From Nesterenkonia haasae (GTDB taxonomy: Bacteria; Actinomycetota; Actinomycetes; Actinomycetales; Micrococcaceae): a DNA stretch of 64,000 bases. Within the stretch, counting starts at the first letter, position 1; each line of letters begins with the position of its first letter. Shown piece by piece: positions 7,545 through 17,040 of this stretch. The DNA lies in the NCBI RefSeq assembly GCF_010119385.1, contig NZ_VFIE01000019.1, positions 262,302 through 326,301 of the forward strand. The letters are read 5' to 3'. A model generated the notes under the pieces. The model had not been told where the DNA came from. It saw only the letters and a list, made by a program, of their open reading frames with translations, and did no database searches. Both the position numbers and the translations under genes were made by a program.

Positions 7545-9562
7545 GTGCGGTTCTCCTGTTCAGGTGCCCCCTGCGGCGCAGTGGTGAAGTGGCCCCTCTG
7601 GGCTTCGTGGTCCTCCGGGTGGACCGCGTGATAGTGGTCGGAGTTCCCGACGCGGGCAAGCACCGGGCGGACGTCCAATCCCCAGTCAGGACGGGAGGAG
7701 CGAGGCGCGAACCTGTCGCCGAGGGGGAAGTCCTTCGGGGAGGGAACGGTCCCTGGGACTTGATGCAGGCGTCCAGCCCCGGCCTCGATGGACAACACGG
7801 CACCGAGCAGGCCCCGGGTGTATTCATGCTGCGGTGCCATCAGCAGGTCCCTGGTGGGGCCTTGTTCGACCACTTGCCCGGCGTACATCACAGTTACCGC
7901 ATGCGCGACCTCCGCAACCAGGGCGAGATCGTGTGAGACGAACACCATGGCGAACCCCAGCTTTTCGCCCAGTTCTTCCAGGAGATCGATGACCTGACGC
8001 TGAACCGTCACATCCAGTGCGGTGGTGGGTTCATCGGCGATAATCAGCTTGGGGTCCCTGGTGAGGGCCATGGCGATCAGCACTCGCTGGCGCTGGCCGC
8101 CGGAGAGCTCGTGCGGGTAGGAGTTGAGTGTCCGGGCGGGGTCCAGTCCCACCAGTTCAAGCAGCTCGATGGCGCTGCGGGTGCCGCCACGGCGGGTCAG
8201 CTGGGCAATCTGTGACTTGATGAGCATCGAGGGGTTGAGCGCAGAGAGCGCGTCTTGGTAAATGATCGCGATCTCTCGGCCGAGCAGCTCCTGTTTGCGC
8301 ACCGGGGTGCAGCCGAGTAGGTCCTCCCCCAGATATTTGACGCTCCCGGTGATCTGGGCTTTGGGGTCGAGCAGCCCCATGATGGCCAGCGCGGTGATCG
8401 ACTTCCCGCATCCGGATTCACCGACCAGCCCCATGGTCTCACCGGAGGCCACAGAGAAGGAAACGTCGTCCACGACGTTGACATCACCATGGCGGGGGAA
8501 ACTGATGCTCAGGTGCTCCACTTCGAGGAGAGGCGCGCTGTCTCCTTCGGAGATGCGCCTGTCCGTGCGGTCGGCCTCTACCTGCCGCAGGCTCTCCAGA
8601 CGAGCCAGCAGATCGGGCTCCTGGATGCGGTGAGCCGCCACCGGGTCCACCAGCACGGCGTCGCTCTTGCTGCTGCTGACCACAGCAGCGGAGACCTTCT
8701 TGTCCGGGGTGGCGACCATCGCATCGGTCAGCCCCTCGGAAAGGATGTTCAGGCACAGCACGGTGATCATGATGGCGAGGCCGGGGAATAGCGCCTGCCA
8801 CCAGCGGCCGGCCAGCACGCCTTGGCGCGCATCCGAGAGAATGTTGCCCCAGGTCGGAGTGGGTTCGCCGATTCCCGCTTGGATGAAGGTCAGCGAAGCT
8901 TCGAAGACGATGGCGTCTGCCACCAGGATGGTGGCGAAAACCATTACTGGAGCGATGGTGTTGCGCATGACGTGCTTGATGAGGATCCATGGCGCCCGGG
9001 CGCCAGCGACCAAAGCGGCACTGACGTAGTCCTCGCCGAACGCGGAGAGGACATTCGCGCGCACCACTCGAGTCAGCTGGGGGACATAGAGGAAGCCGAT
9101 GGCGAAAATGATGATGGGCAGTGAATTGCCGAAGACCGAGACATAGACCGCCGCAAGGGCAATGCCGGGGAAAGACATGATGATGTCCATCACGCGCATC
9201 ACAGTCTCCGAGATCGGCTTGCGTGAGACTGCCGCTATGGACCCGAGGAGCGCACCGCTGATGACGGCCATGCCGGTGGCCAGCAGGCCGATCAGCAGCG
9301 AGTACCTGGTCCCGTAGATCATGCGCGAGAGGACGTCGCGACCCTTCTCGTCCGTACCGAAGAGGTGCTCAGCGCTGGGAGCCTGCCGGGCAGAGAAGAT
9401 CTGCAGCGGATCATGGGGGGCTACCAGCGGCGCAAAGACGGCTGCCGCAGCGACGATGATCAGGACCACCAGGGAGATCTTCGATCCCAGGGGCATTTCG
9501 CGAAAGCCGCGCAGGCTTCCGGCAGTTTCAAGCTTCTTAAACAGAGATGGCCTCATGATCAC
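7541..9562 (-). CDS. siaG: Fused permease-ATPase of the sialic acid ABC importer
   Basis: One 673-residue chain joins a DppC-type permease (about residues 1-290, with [17 protein letters not shown] and several membrane helices) to an OppD-type ATPase (about 350-640). The ATPase has Walker A GESGCGKS near residue 380, signature LSGGQRQR near 484 and [11 protein letters not shown]. The roughly 60-residue linker is charged. The C-terminus contains the peptide-importer tail ([11 protein letters not shown]). GTG 9562 overlaps the siaF stop by 4 bp. Such fusions are known in corynebacterial sialic acid importers. Peptide transport is the alternative, made unlikely by the nan operon. Confidence 0.9.
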   Translation of the reverse strand: MIMRPSLFKKLETAGSLRGFREMPLGSKISLVVLIIVAAAAVFAPLVAPHDPLQIFSARQAPSAEHLFGTDEKGRDVLSRMIYGTRYSLLIGLLATGMAVISGALLGSIAAVSRKPISETVMRVMDIIMSFPGIALAAVYVSVFGNSLPIIIFAIGFLYVPQLTRVVRANVLSAFGEDYVSAALVAGARAPWILIKHVMRNTIAPVMVFATILVADAIVFEASLTFIQAGIGEPTPTWGNILSDARQGVLAGRWWQALFPGLAIMITVLCLNILSEGLTDAMVATPDKKVSAAVVSSSKSDAVLVDPVAAHRIQEPDLLARLESLRQVEADRTDRRISEGDSAPLLEVEHLSISFPRHGDVNVVDDVSFSVASGETMGLVGESGCGKSITALAIMGLLDPKAQITGSVKYLGEDLLGCTPVRKQELLGREIAIIYQDALSALNPSMLIKSQIAQLTRRGGTRSAIELLELVGLDPARTLNSYPHELSGGQRQRVLIAMALTRDPKLIIADEPTTALDVTVQRQVIDLLEELGEKLGFAMVFVSHDLALVAEVAHAVTVMYAGQVVEQGPTRDLLMAPQHEYTRGLLGAVLSIEAGAGRLHQVPGTVPSPKDFPLGDRFAPRSSRPDWGLDVRPVLARVGNSDHYHAVHPEDHEAQRGHFTTAPQGAPEQENRT

Positions 9563-10515
9563 ACCGCCCGGATTCTGGGGTTGATGAGCAGGTACAGGAG
9601 ATCGACGATGATGTTGATGACGATGAACGCCAGCGCCACGATGAGCACCACGCCCTGCACCAGGTCGGGATGGTTTTGCTGGATGCCCTGAAGGATCGTC
9701 ACTCCCATGCCGGGAAGGTTGAAAATCACCTCGATCACCACCGCACCGCCCATCAGGTAACCGATGCGCAGCCCCATCACCGTTACCGGCGTGATGAGTG
9801 CATTGCGCAGCACGTTGCGGCCGATCACCACGGGCTTGGCGATTCCTGTACCGAGTGCGGTGCGCACGTAGTCCTTATCTAGCTCTTCCACCATGGAGGT
9901 CCTGATGATGCGTATCAGTGACCCGGCTACGGGCACGGCCAGAGCAAATGTCGGCATGATCATGCGGTTGACGTAGCCGGACGGGTTCTCGAAGAAGCTG
10001 GGCAGTGCTCCGGAGGCCGGAAACATGCCGAGATTCGCCGAGAATGCCAGGATCAATAGGACGGCCAGCCAGAACGACGGCGTGGCGATGAAGATGATCG
10101 AGGCAACGCGAATCAGTTGGTCCGGCCACTTGTCGCGATACAGCGCCGCCAGCACGCCCAGCGGAAGTGAGATCACCACAGCCAGGGCCAGCCCGATGAA
10201 GGTCAGTTCCAGGGTGACTGGGAAAGCCTCAAAGACCCGGTCGGCGACCGGGGTTTGGCGTGTGCCGTAGGTACCGAGATCACCTTGGAGCAGTCCGCCC
10301 AGGAAGCTCAGGAAACGGTTAAGCCAGGGGTCGTTCAGACCGTGGGCCTCGCGGTAGGCGGCTAGCGCCTCAGGGCTGGCTCCTTCGCCGAGGGCGGAGT
10401 ATGCGGGGTCGATGTTGGAGAACGACATGAGGAAGAACACAAGGAATGTGACTCCCAGAACCATGATCGGTAACACCATGAGTCGCCTCGCGATGAGGCT
10501 GAAGACGTGGTTCAT
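9559..10515 (-). CDS. siaF: Sialic acid ABC importer, permease (DppB-type)
   Basis: 318-residue inner-membrane permease with an N-terminal helix (LIARRLMVLPIMVLGVTFLVFF), the DppB-family segment GLNDPWLNRFLSFLGGLLQGDLGT, and the EAA-like loop near TALGTGIAKPVVIGRNVLRN. It pairs with the permease half of siaG to form the channel. A strong stem-loop (10557-10600) separates it from the upstream binding-protein gene. ATG 10515 is the natural start. Confidence 0.88.
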   Translation of the reverse strand: MNHVFSLIARRLMVLPIMVLGVTFLVFFLMSFSNIDPAYSALGEGASPEALAAYREAHGLNDPWLNRFLSFLGGLLQGDLGTYGTRQTPVADRVFEAFPVTLELTFIGLALAVVISLPLGVLAALYRDKWPDQLIRVASIIFIATPSFWLAVLLILAFSANLGMFPASGALPSFFENPSGYVNRMIMPTFALAVPVAGSLIRIIRTSMVEELDKDYVRTALGTGIAKPVVIGRNVLRNALITPVTVMGLRIGYLMGGAVVIEVIFNLPGMGVTILQGIQQNHPDLVQGVVLIVALAFIVINIIVDLLYLLINPRIRAV

Positions 10516-10556
10516 AATCCATTCCGATGGAGGACTAGCGGTGGAGGTACGGGGCG

Positions 10557-10600
10557 GGATGGGTGGGGCGGACGCCGATCAGCGCCTGCCCCACCCATCC
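10557..10600 (-). terminator. Strong intercistronic stem-loop between siaE and siaF
   Basis: Perfect 13-bp inverted repeat, GGATGGGTGGGGC (10557-10569) and GCCCCACCCATCC (10588-10600), loop 18 nt. It lies just after the siaE stop with no T-run. Such structures between a binding-protein gene and its permease often act as partial terminators or mRNA stabilisers that raise binding-protein output; that role is inference here. Confidence 0.7.
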
Positions 10601-10607
10601 GTCGGTA

Positions 10608-12179
10608 TCACTCGGCGTCGGTGGCCTCGGCGCCCAGCAGATTCAGGCCGGTGGTGCCGATGGGTTCGAATCCGCTGATCGCATCAGGCTGGTAGCCGGT
10701 CAGGACCTCGCGGTGGAACAGCGGGTAGATCGGCACCTCCTCAGAGATCAGGTCGAATGCCTCGTTCCACAGCTGCTGCTGCTCGTCCCCCTCCGCTTGG
10801 ACGGCTTCGTCAAGAAGCCCGTGGAACTCTTCAAAGGCTTCGGTCTCCCCCCAGAATGACCTCTGCTGGGTCCAAATGTTGTCCCCGTACCACCAATTCA
10901 TCAGCAGGTCCGGGTCGTTGCCGAACACTGAGGGATCGCCCGGTGCCAGGGCGACATCGTAGGTGGGAACTTCGACGTCGGTGTAGTTGGCGTAGAGGGA
11001 GGCCGAGGCCTCTTCTTGGAGACTCACATCAATCCCGACAGCTCCCAGATCGTTCTGGATCTGCGGGCCCAAAGCGGAGATCCAGGCGTGGTCAGTGGTG
11101 ACCAGGGTCAGCGAGAGGTCCTCCACTCCAGCTTCGTCCAGGAGCTCCTGGGCGCGCTCCGGATCGTGGTCGTAGACGTTGGCGGCTTCGTTGTAGTTGG
11201 GATGGTCTTCGGGAAGGAACGACGTCGCTGCCTGGGCAGTGCCTGACATCGCGTTCTCGATCAGCTGCTCCACGTCGATGGCGTAATGGACTGCTTGCCG
11301 GACCGCGGGGTCATCGAAAGGTTCTTTGGTGGTGTTGAACATCAGGAACGGCAGGTTGAAACCTTGAACGGCCTCGACTTCCGCGCCTGACCCTGTGATG
11401 ACGTCCTGCATATCTGCGGGAACCGCTTCGGCCACGTGCACGGTGCCTTCCTGGAGCGAGGTGGTGCGTGCGGTGTCGTCGAGAATGACGTCCCATTCCA
11501 TTGCGCCTGCTTGCGCGGGGCGATCACCGTTGTAGTGCTCATTCGGCACGAAGTCCACTGAAGCTTGGGAAATCGACTCATAGGTCCAGGGGCCGGTGCC
11601 GATCGGCTGGGAGGTCAGCTCCTCATCCGAGGCGTCAGCCGGAACGATCTTGACCAGGGCGAGGCGCTCTTTGACCAGGCTGAAGGGGTGACGGAGGGTG
11701 ATGGAGACCGTGGTCTCATCCACTTCCGTGACCTCGTCAATAAAGCTCAGCATGGGGCCGTAGATGTTGTCGGGGTCAGCCGATTTTTCGAAGGAGGCCA
11801 CCACATCCGCAGCGGTGACGGGTTCACCGTCAGAGAACCGGGCCTCATCACGCAGCGTCACCTCGTACTCGGTCTCGGAGATCTCAGTGAGTTCGTCCTC
11901 GGCGGATAGGGCCGCATAGGGCTCGCCGGTGGTCATGTCGAGCTCGAAGAGTCCCTCCATGACGTGCCAGTTGGCGCCCATCGCCAGCGCCGAGGCAGTT
12001 GATGACGGATGGTAGTTGTCAGTCTCATAGGCAACGGCGGCACGGAGAGTAGTGTCACTTCCGTTGCCGCCGTCCTCGCCTTCGGCGTCTTGCGGTGTAG
12101 CACCGCCGCAAGCAGTCAACGCCAACGTGGTGATGGCCAAGCTTGCGAGGGTGGTGACCCCCCTGGCTGTGGTGCGCAT
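10608..12179 (-). CDS. siaE: Sialic acid ABC importer, solute-binding lipoprotein
   Basis: 523-residue family 5 (peptide/nickel type) binding protein. A lipoprotein signal with lipobox LTAC places the mature N-terminal cysteine at about residue 24, so it is anchored outside the membrane. Typical segments are MEGLFELDMTTGEPYAALSA, the family motif RDEARFSDGEPVTAADVV, and FNTTKEPFDDPAVRQAVHYA. It leads the importer operon and is transcribed away from the divergent regulator gene across a 70-bp operator region. The ribosome site AAAGGA precedes ATG 12179. Sialic acid specificity is inferred from context. Confidence 0.88.
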   Translation of the reverse strand: MRTTARGVTTLASLAITTLALTACGGATPQDAEGEDGGNGSDTTLRAAVAYETDNYHPSSTASALAMGANWHVMEGLFELDMTTGEPYAALSAEDELTEISETEYEVTLRDEARFSDGEPVTAADVVASFEKSADPDNIYGPMLSFIDEVTEVDETTVSITLRHPFSLVKERLALVKIVPADASDEELTSQPIGTGPWTYESISQASVDFVPNEHYNGDRPAQAGAMEWDVILDDTARTTSLQEGTVHVAEAVPADMQDVITGSGAEVEAVQGFNLPFLMFNTTKEPFDDPAVRQAVHYAIDVEQLIENAMSGTAQAATSFLPEDHPNYNEAANVYDHDPERAQELLDEAGVEDLSLTLVTTDHAWISALGPQIQNDLGAVGIDVSLQEEASASLYANYTDVEVPTYDVALAPGDPSVFGNDPDLLMNWWYGDNIWTQQRSFWGETEAFEEFHGLLDEAVQAEGDEQQQLWNEAFDLISEEVPIYPLFHREVLTGYQPDAISGFEPIGTTGLNLLGAEATDAE

Positions 12180-12204
12180 GTGATTCGTTTCCTTTCAATG
12201 AGCA

Positions 12205-12230
12205 GATCATATGTCTGACATCTGACCTAA
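12205..12230. promoter_or_regulatory. Shared siaE/nanR operator
   Basis: The 70-bp divergent gap contains the palindrome ATGTCTGACAT (12211-12221) followed by a further TCTGAC half site. It shares the TGTCTGAT/C core with the sialidase and nagB sites. A -10-like TATGAT for siaE (minus strand) overlaps it, so binding would be expected to block importer transcription and probably autoregulate the regulator. Confidence 0.65.
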
Positions 12231-12249
12231 TGGCGGGTAGGATCAATAT

Positions 12250-13044
12250 ATGACGTCGAACCCACACACGCAAGTGAGCCAGACCACACCACAGCAGATG
12301 CTGCAGAATCTGATGCGCATCGAAGGCGACGAGACCGACGGCCAGTTGCTCTCCGGACTAGAAATGATCAGCCGTTCGGCTGCGACGACTGATGCCATCA
12401 AGGCCTACATCCTGCGCCGAGGCCTTAAACCGGGTGACGCCCTGCCCACAGAGGCGAAGCTGTGCGCCGACCTGCAGGTTTCGCGCTCCTCGGTGCGTGA
12501 GGCGCTGCGCACACTTCAAGCTTTGGATATTGTCGTCATCCGGCAGGGCAGGGGCACTTTCGTCGGGGACATGTCATTGGCGCCGATGGTGGAGACGCTC
12601 GTGCTGCGCTCGGCGCTGGAGCAGAAATCCAACAAGAGCTCCCTCCGAGAGGTGGTGAAGGTGCGCCGGTATTTGGACTTGGGCCTGACGCACGACATCG
12701 TCACCGCATTCAATGGCACCTCGAATCCCGACCTGCGCGAGTACGTGGATCAGATGATGGCTAAAGCTGTCCGCGGCGAGAAGTTCATGGACGAGGACAT
12801 CGCATTTCACCAGGGGCTGCTGGACCGCATCGGCGGTGTGCTGGCGCAGCAGCTCACAGCCTCTATGTGGATGGTGCACATGGCCGTGGTGCCGGACCTG
12901 GGCCCCTCACCCAGTGATGGGCAAGTCAAAACAGCAGAGGCTCATCAGCAGATGCTCGACGCCGCCGAGGCAGGGGACCCGGAAGCTTACCAGCAGGCAG
13001 TCTGGAACCACTACGCCCACTTGGAAGACCTCCTGGGCGACTGA
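12250..13044 (+). CDS. nanR: FadR/GntR-family regulator of the sialic acid genes
   Basis: 264 residues. The N-terminal winged helix carries the GntR hallmark LPTEAKLCADLQVSRSSVREALRTLQ (about residues 75-100) and wing VIRQGRGTFVGD. The C-terminal alpha-helical FCD effector domain has conserved metal/ligand residues in DEDIAFHQGL and in AEAHQQMLDA. It is divergent from siaE and next to nagB, so it probably responds to a sialic acid or amino sugar phosphate and binds the TGTCTGAT-type sites at 3995, about 12211 and about 13899. It has an unusually long N-terminal extension (about 45 residues) before the winged helix. The symbol is by role only. Confidence 0.85.
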   Translation: MTSNPHTQVSQTTPQQMLQNLMRIEGDETDGQLLSGLEMISRSAATTDAIKAYILRRGLKPGDALPTEAKLCADLQVSRSSVREALRTLQALDIVVIRQGRGTFVGDMSLAPMVETLVLRSALEQKSNKSSLREVVKVRRYLDLGLTHDIVTAFNGTSNPDLREYVDQMMAKAVRGEKFMDEDIAFHQGLLDRIGGVLAQQLTASMWMVHMAVVPDLGPSPSDGQVKTAEAHQQMLDAAEAGDPEAYQQAVWNHYAHLEDLLGD

Positions 13045-13084
13045 GGGCTCTGGCGGGACGGAATTCCTGCCACCGGCGCGCGGC

Positions 13085-13861
13085 TCAGTGGGGCTGCCGG
13101 GGTGGCTTCTGTGCCAGCACAGCTCGGTGGTAGTGGCGGAGTTTCATCTCTGCAGCGGCAGGTTCATCAGAGATCACAGTCACGTGGGGGTGCCACTGCA
13201 GCACCGAAGCCGGACACGCGGCACTCAGGGGTCCTTCTGACAGGGCCGCCAGGGCGGCACTCTTGGTGGGCCCAGTGGCCAGCAGCAGCAGGTGCCCGGC
13301 GTCAACGATGGTCCCCAACCCCTGCGTCAGGACGTGCCGGGGCACCTGCTGGGGGGATTCGAAGAAACGTGCATTGTCTTGCACCGTCTGTGGATGCAGG
13401 GTCTTAAGCCGCGTGCGTGAGACCAACGAGCTGCCAGGTTCATTGAAGCCGATGTGACCATCAGTGCCCAGGCCTAAGATCTGGATGTCCACTCCGCCGG
13501 CCGCCAACAGTTGACGCTCGTAGGTCAGAGCCGCGGCTCTGACGTCCTCGGCGGATGCGTCGGGACCATGGACCTGGTCATCACTGATGTCGATATGACG
13601 AGTGAACTCTCGACGTATCGTCTCCCGATAGCCCTGCGGGTGCCCTTGAGGCAGTCCCACGTATTCGTCGAGCAGAAACGCGCGGCACTCTGCGAAGCTC
13701 AAATCCGTGGCGTGGTGCCGCCGAATCAGCTCTTTATAAGTCTCCAAAGGTGTTGATCCGGTGGCCAGACCCAGAGTGGCGCCACGGCGTACGTAGAGCT
13801 CAATGACATCAGAGGCCCGATGCGCCACCTGCTGGGCGTTCTCCATAATGACGATCTCCAT
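13085..13861 (-). CDS. nagB: Glucosamine-6-phosphate deaminase
   Basis: Converts GlcN-6-P to fructose-6-P and ammonia, the exit of the pathway into glycolysis. 258 residues. The sugar-phosphate loop is [16 protein letters not shown], the catalytic aspartate lies in LLDEYVGL, and the active-site block is [18 protein letters not shown]. The C-terminal region lacks the longer allosteric tail of the E. coli enzyme. It is convergent with nanR and has its own TGTCTGAT-containing upstream site. ATG 13861 is preceded by GGGAGG. Confidence 0.95.
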   Translation of the reverse strand: MEIVIMENAQQVAHRASDVIELYVRRGATLGLATGSTPLETYKELIRRHHATDLSFAECRAFLLDEYVGLPQGHPQGYRETIRREFTRHIDISDDQVHGPDASAEDVRAAALTYERQLLAAGGVDIQILGLGTDGHIGFNEPGSSLVSRTRLKTLHPQTVQDNARFFESPQQVPRHVLTQGLGTIVDAGHLLLLATGPTKSAALAALSEGPLSAACPASVLQWHPHVTVISDEPAAAEMKLRHYHRAVLAQKPPRQPH

Positions 13862-13892
13862 GTATTGCCTCCCTCACAGCACCGAGCCAAAA

Positions 13893-13912
13893 CGTCTGTT
13901 GTCTGATGACAA
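13893..13912 (-). promoter_or_regulatory. nagB upstream operator
   Basis: The sequence CGTCTG followed by the inverted repeat TTGTC-TGAT-GACAA (13899-13912) lies 32-51 bp before the nagB start. It contains the TGTCTGAT core seen at the sialidase operator, which suggests control by the same regulator. Confidence 0.55.
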
Positions 13913-13949
13913 GATACCACGAGAGCAAGCACGTCATCACGGCAGACGC

Positions 13950-15599
13950 TCACATGCGCCGGACTCCATCAACCACCCCAAGCTCGACCTCCAGGAACCC
14001 CTCGACATACAGGTCGCAGATCTCGGCTGCGAGCGCGTCCTCGTCTGTGTCGGTGAGCGAACAGACGGCCGTGATCAGCTGGGCGGCGGTGTACTCGCCG
14101 TCGGAGGCGCCCATGAACCCCGCTGCTGCGGAACTGATGGGGCGGGCGCGCCGGAAGCCTGCACCCTGCCGGGCCATGATGACCTCCGGGTGCTCAGCCC
14201 CGAATCGTTGATATCTCTCCTCGGTGACGGTTTCCGGAACGGTGAGCGGAGCTGCAAGTACTGTCTCCGGCTCTTCTTGCGCCCGGTGTGCGGTTTCACC
14301 CATCACCGGTCCCAGTGGCTGTTGAATGTCTCCTGTGAGCTCCTCGAACCGCCCCCATGGACACTGTGAGTCAGCCCTCTGCAACCAGATGAACCCGAAT
14401 CCGATCCGCTGAACTCCCCGAGTGGTGAAGTCAGCGACGTAGTGCGCGTACCGGCGGCGGTATTCGCTGAGACCGCGTTCCTCGGAGGCGTCCCGCAACC
14501 ATGTTTCTGCGTATTCCGGCGGTGACTGGGAGTCCCGCTGAATCAACCACCCGTGGAGTCCGGTCTGTTCTACCCAGGCCCTTGGCCGGGTGTCCCAGGC
14601 GGCGTCGTCATCAGTGCTTTCCCAGTTGCCCAGCAGCTGAGCTGTGCCGCCCGGGCTGAGAACATCAGGGAGTCCAGCAATGAGCTCCTGGAGCAGCGCA
14701 TCCCCCTCACGGCCGCCGTCGCGGTACATGTACCGGTCGGCTTCGGTCTCTTCGGGCTGGCGCGGGGTGATCACAAACGGTGGGTTCGAGACCACCAGCT
14801 CGAACCGTCGGCCGGCCACCGGCTCTAACAGCGACCCGTGCAGAAGTTCCACACGGTCATCCAGACGTGCCGGATCCATACCCAGGGCCGGAGCGTTGAG
14901 CAGGAGGTTGAAGCGGGTGAACTCCAGGGCCCGCTCGGAGAGATCCGTTGCCACCACATGCTCAGCGTGGTCCAGCAGATGCAGCAGCTGGATCCCGCAA
15001 CCGGTGCCGATGTCCAACGCGGTCTTCACCTGGCGGCGGTGGGTCACCCCAGCCAAGGTGAGGCTCGCCTGCCCGATGCCGAGCACATGGTCATGGGGCA
15101 GCGCTCCCTGCACCTGGTGCGAGCTGAGGTCGCTGCTGACCCACATATCCCGCATACCGTTGGACGTCTCCACCAGGTAGGGCTGCAGTTCGCTGCGCGG
15201 CAGCACGACCCCGGCAGACGTCACCTCTATCAACCGCAAACGCTCCAACCCCTGAAGTCCAGTGCGGGGCAGGGCAGCCTTAACCTGATCGGCGTCGACC
15301 TGGCTGGCCACCAACCACAGTGCAGTGAGCACCGCACGCTTCCACAGATCGGATCGCTGCGCAGCGTCTGGGGCGGGGCTGCGCACGCTGCCAATGAAGT
15401 CCGCCACACGCAGTTGGCCCGGCACGACCTGCTCGCGGCGGAGCGCGGCCACCACATCTGCACCTAGGAGGTCCACCAGGCCGTCGTTGGTAAATCCGGC
15501 CTCCAGAAAATCTTCCCGAAGGGCAGCAACCAACTCCAGGTCAGCCGAACACGGCGGGGCCGGGCTTGTAGTCGAAGCGGTGACGTCGGGGTGAGGCAT
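13950..15599 (-). CDS. Class I SAM-dependent methyltransferase (HemK/N6-adenine-like, NPPF motif)
   Basis: 549 residues. The N-terminal helical domain (to about 165) is followed by a Rossmann methyltransferase core with SAM motif ALDIGTGCGIQLLHLL, acidic loop VVATDLSERALEF and the catalytic NPPF tetrapeptide in LVVSNPPFVITPR. NPPF/NPPY enzymes methylate amide or exocyclic nitrogens of proteins or nucleic acids. The C-terminal roughly 150 residues have no catalytic motif that I recognise. It belongs to the topA-helicase backbone of related actinobacteria. The true substrate cannot be read from the sequence. Confidence 0.85.
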   Translation of the reverse strand: MPHPDVTASTTSPAPPCSADLELVAALREDFLEAGFTNDGLVDLLGADVVAALRREQVVPGQLRVADFIGSVRSPAPDAAQRSDLWKRAVLTALWLVASQVDADQVKAALPRTGLQGLERLRLIEVTSAGVVLPRSELQPYLVETSNGMRDMWVSSDLSSHQVQGALPHDHVLGIGQASLTLAGVTHRRQVKTALDIGTGCGIQLLHLLDHAEHVVATDLSERALEFTRFNLLLNAPALGMDPARLDDRVELLHGSLLEPVAGRRFELVVSNPPFVITPRQPEETEADRYMYRDGGREGDALLQELIAGLPDVLSPGGTAQLLGNWESTDDDAAWDTRPRAWVEQTGLHGWLIQRDSQSPPEYAETWLRDASEERGLSEYRRRYAHYVADFTTRGVQRIGFGFIWLQRADSQCPWGRFEELTGDIQQPLGPVMGETAHRAQEEPETVLAAPLTVPETVTEERYQRFGAEHPEVIMARQGAGFRRARPISSAAAGFMGASDGEYTAAQLITAVCSLTDTDEDALAAEICDLYVEGFLEVELGVVDGVRRM

Positions 15600-15675
15600 A
15601 GAGCTCAGCTTATGCCGGGCAGGCTGTGGCGTGGCGCTGCACTGTCCGCCCGCGCCTAGGAAAAATCAGCGCGTT

Positions 15676-15715
15676 GTTGAGAGTTCAGCGTCCTTTAGGG
15701 TGCTGAACTCTCAAC
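15676..15715. terminator. 14-bp perfect hairpin after trhO
   Basis: GTTGAGAGTTCAGC (15676-15689) pairs with GCTGAACTCTCAAC (15702-15715), loop 12 nt. It is downstream of trhO and upstream of the methyltransferase, both on the minus strand. It may be a transcription terminator, though no T-run follows. The adjacent CAGGCGCCTG is a second palindrome. Confidence 0.55.
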
Positions 15716-15796
15716 AGGCGCCTGATAATGCCCCAGGAGAGCGGCCAAAGACCGCCAGCGCCCGGACCGGAAGGTGTTGCACCGGGCGGCGGGGTA

Positions 15797-16756
15797 TCAG
15801 GCGGAGGTGAGGCGGCGCTGTTTTCCCAGTTCTCCCTGATTGGGGTGGTTCGGGTCAGCTGTCACTCGGGCGGTGCAGACGTCGCAGCGAGTGGTGGCCG
15901 GGATATGACTGCAGTCGGCGCAGTAGAGCTGCAGATTGGAGCAGCCGCGGTCTGCACAGTTGAAAAAGCGCGACGTCGCCGCCGAACAGTTCACGCATTC
16001 CCCGAGGGTTTTTGCGTCCTCACTGAAGCGCGTGTTCATCCGGCCGTCGAAGACGTAGAGCTCTCCCTCCCAGTACCCGGAGTCCTGGTAAGTCTCCCCG
16101 TAGCGGACAATGCCGCCGTCGATCTGGTAGACCTCCTCGAAGCCCCGGTCCTTCATCAGTGCAGAGAGCACCTCACAGCGGATCCCGCCGGTGCAGTAGG
16201 TGACCACCGGCTGGTCCTTCAGATGGTCGTACTTTCCGGAGTCCAGCTCGGTGATGAAATCACGCGTGGATTCCGTATCGGGAACCACCGCGTTCTTGAA
16301 CCGGCCGATCTGTGCTTCCATGGCGTTGCGCCCGTCGAAGAAGGTCACCTCCACACCTTCGCTCTGCTTGGTCTCAACGAGTTCGTGGACCTGTTCGGGC
16401 TTCAGGTGCTGACCGCCCCCAACGATGCCGTCCTCATTGACTTTGACCTGGTCCGGCACCCCGAAAGCCACCAGCTCAGGGCGAACCTTCACGCTCAGCC
16501 GGGGGAACTGCTCAGCCTCACCCTCGGACCATTTGAACTCGGTGCCGCGGAAGGGACTGTAGCTGCGAGTCTGTTTGACGTAGGACTTCACGGCACTGAG
16601 TTCACCGCCCACCGTGCCGTTGATGCCGTGTTCGGAGATGATGATGCGCCCCTTGAGCCCCAGTTCACGGCAGAGTGTCTGCTGCCAGAGCTTGACCGCT
16701 TCGGGGTCTTTGATGGGCGCGAACTTGTAGTACAAAACGATGCGGGACTGAGTCAC
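15797..16756 (-). CDS. trhO: tRNA uridine(34) hydroxylase, rhodanese type
   Basis: TrhO (YceA) family proteins make 5-hydroxyuridine at tRNA position 34. From GTG 16756 ([12 protein letters not shown]) there are 319 residues: an N-terminal acylphosphatase-like domain (about 1-95, with [19 protein letters not shown]), a rhodanese domain with active-site loop YCTGGIRCE, and a C-terminal cysteine-rich region ([28 protein letters not shown]) that probably binds zinc. An in-frame upstream extension exists, but the family starts here. Confidence 0.93.
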   Translation of the reverse strand: MTQSRIVLYYKFAPIKDPEAVKLWQQTLCRELGLKGRIIISEHGINGTVGGELSAVKSYVKQTRSYSPFRGTEFKWSEGEAEQFPRLSVKVRPELVAFGVPDQVKVNEDGIVGGGQHLKPEQVHELVETKQSEGVEVTFFDGRNAMEAQIGRFKNAVVPDTESTRDFITELDSGKYDHLKDQPVVTYCTGGIRCEVLSALMKDRGFEEVYQIDGGIVRYGETYQDSGYWEGELYVFDGRMNTRFSEDAKTLGECVNCSAATSRFFNCADRGCSNLQLYCADCSHIPATTRCDVCTARVTADPNHPNQGELGKQRRLTSA

Positions 16757-16923
16757 GGTATTAAGGGTACGACGCCGCAGCTCACCACATTTCACCGAGG
16801 CCCCAGTGGGCCTGCGCACCAGATTGTTACGTTTGCCCCCTACCGACACATGTGATCCTGCATATATGTTGGGTAGTGGACAGATATGGCCGGGGGGTCC
16901 AATCATTCAGCGTCAGCTAATGT

Positions 16924-17013
16924 AAGGAATCTCCCCGATAAGGCGCATCGCTCGGGTGACACGAGCAGGCATAGATGGTGACCCGACCTGAGGACTATCT
17001 CCGGAGATTCCTT
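16924..17013 (+). repeat. Long-range inverted repeat in the acetyltransferase leader
   Basis: AAGGAATCTCC (16924-16934) and GGAGATTCCTT (17003-17013) are perfect complements 68 nt apart, ending 27 bp before the start at 17041. They could close a structured 5' leader. I do not recognise a riboswitch class in the enclosed sequence. Confidence 0.5.
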
Positions 17014-17040
17014 TCAGGCCGAGAACGAATGGAGCAGATA

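Noticed and set aside
15728-16855. 375-codon plus-strand reading opposite trhO
   Set aside because: TrhO motifs and zinc cysteines are on the minus strand; the reverse frame shows no domain.
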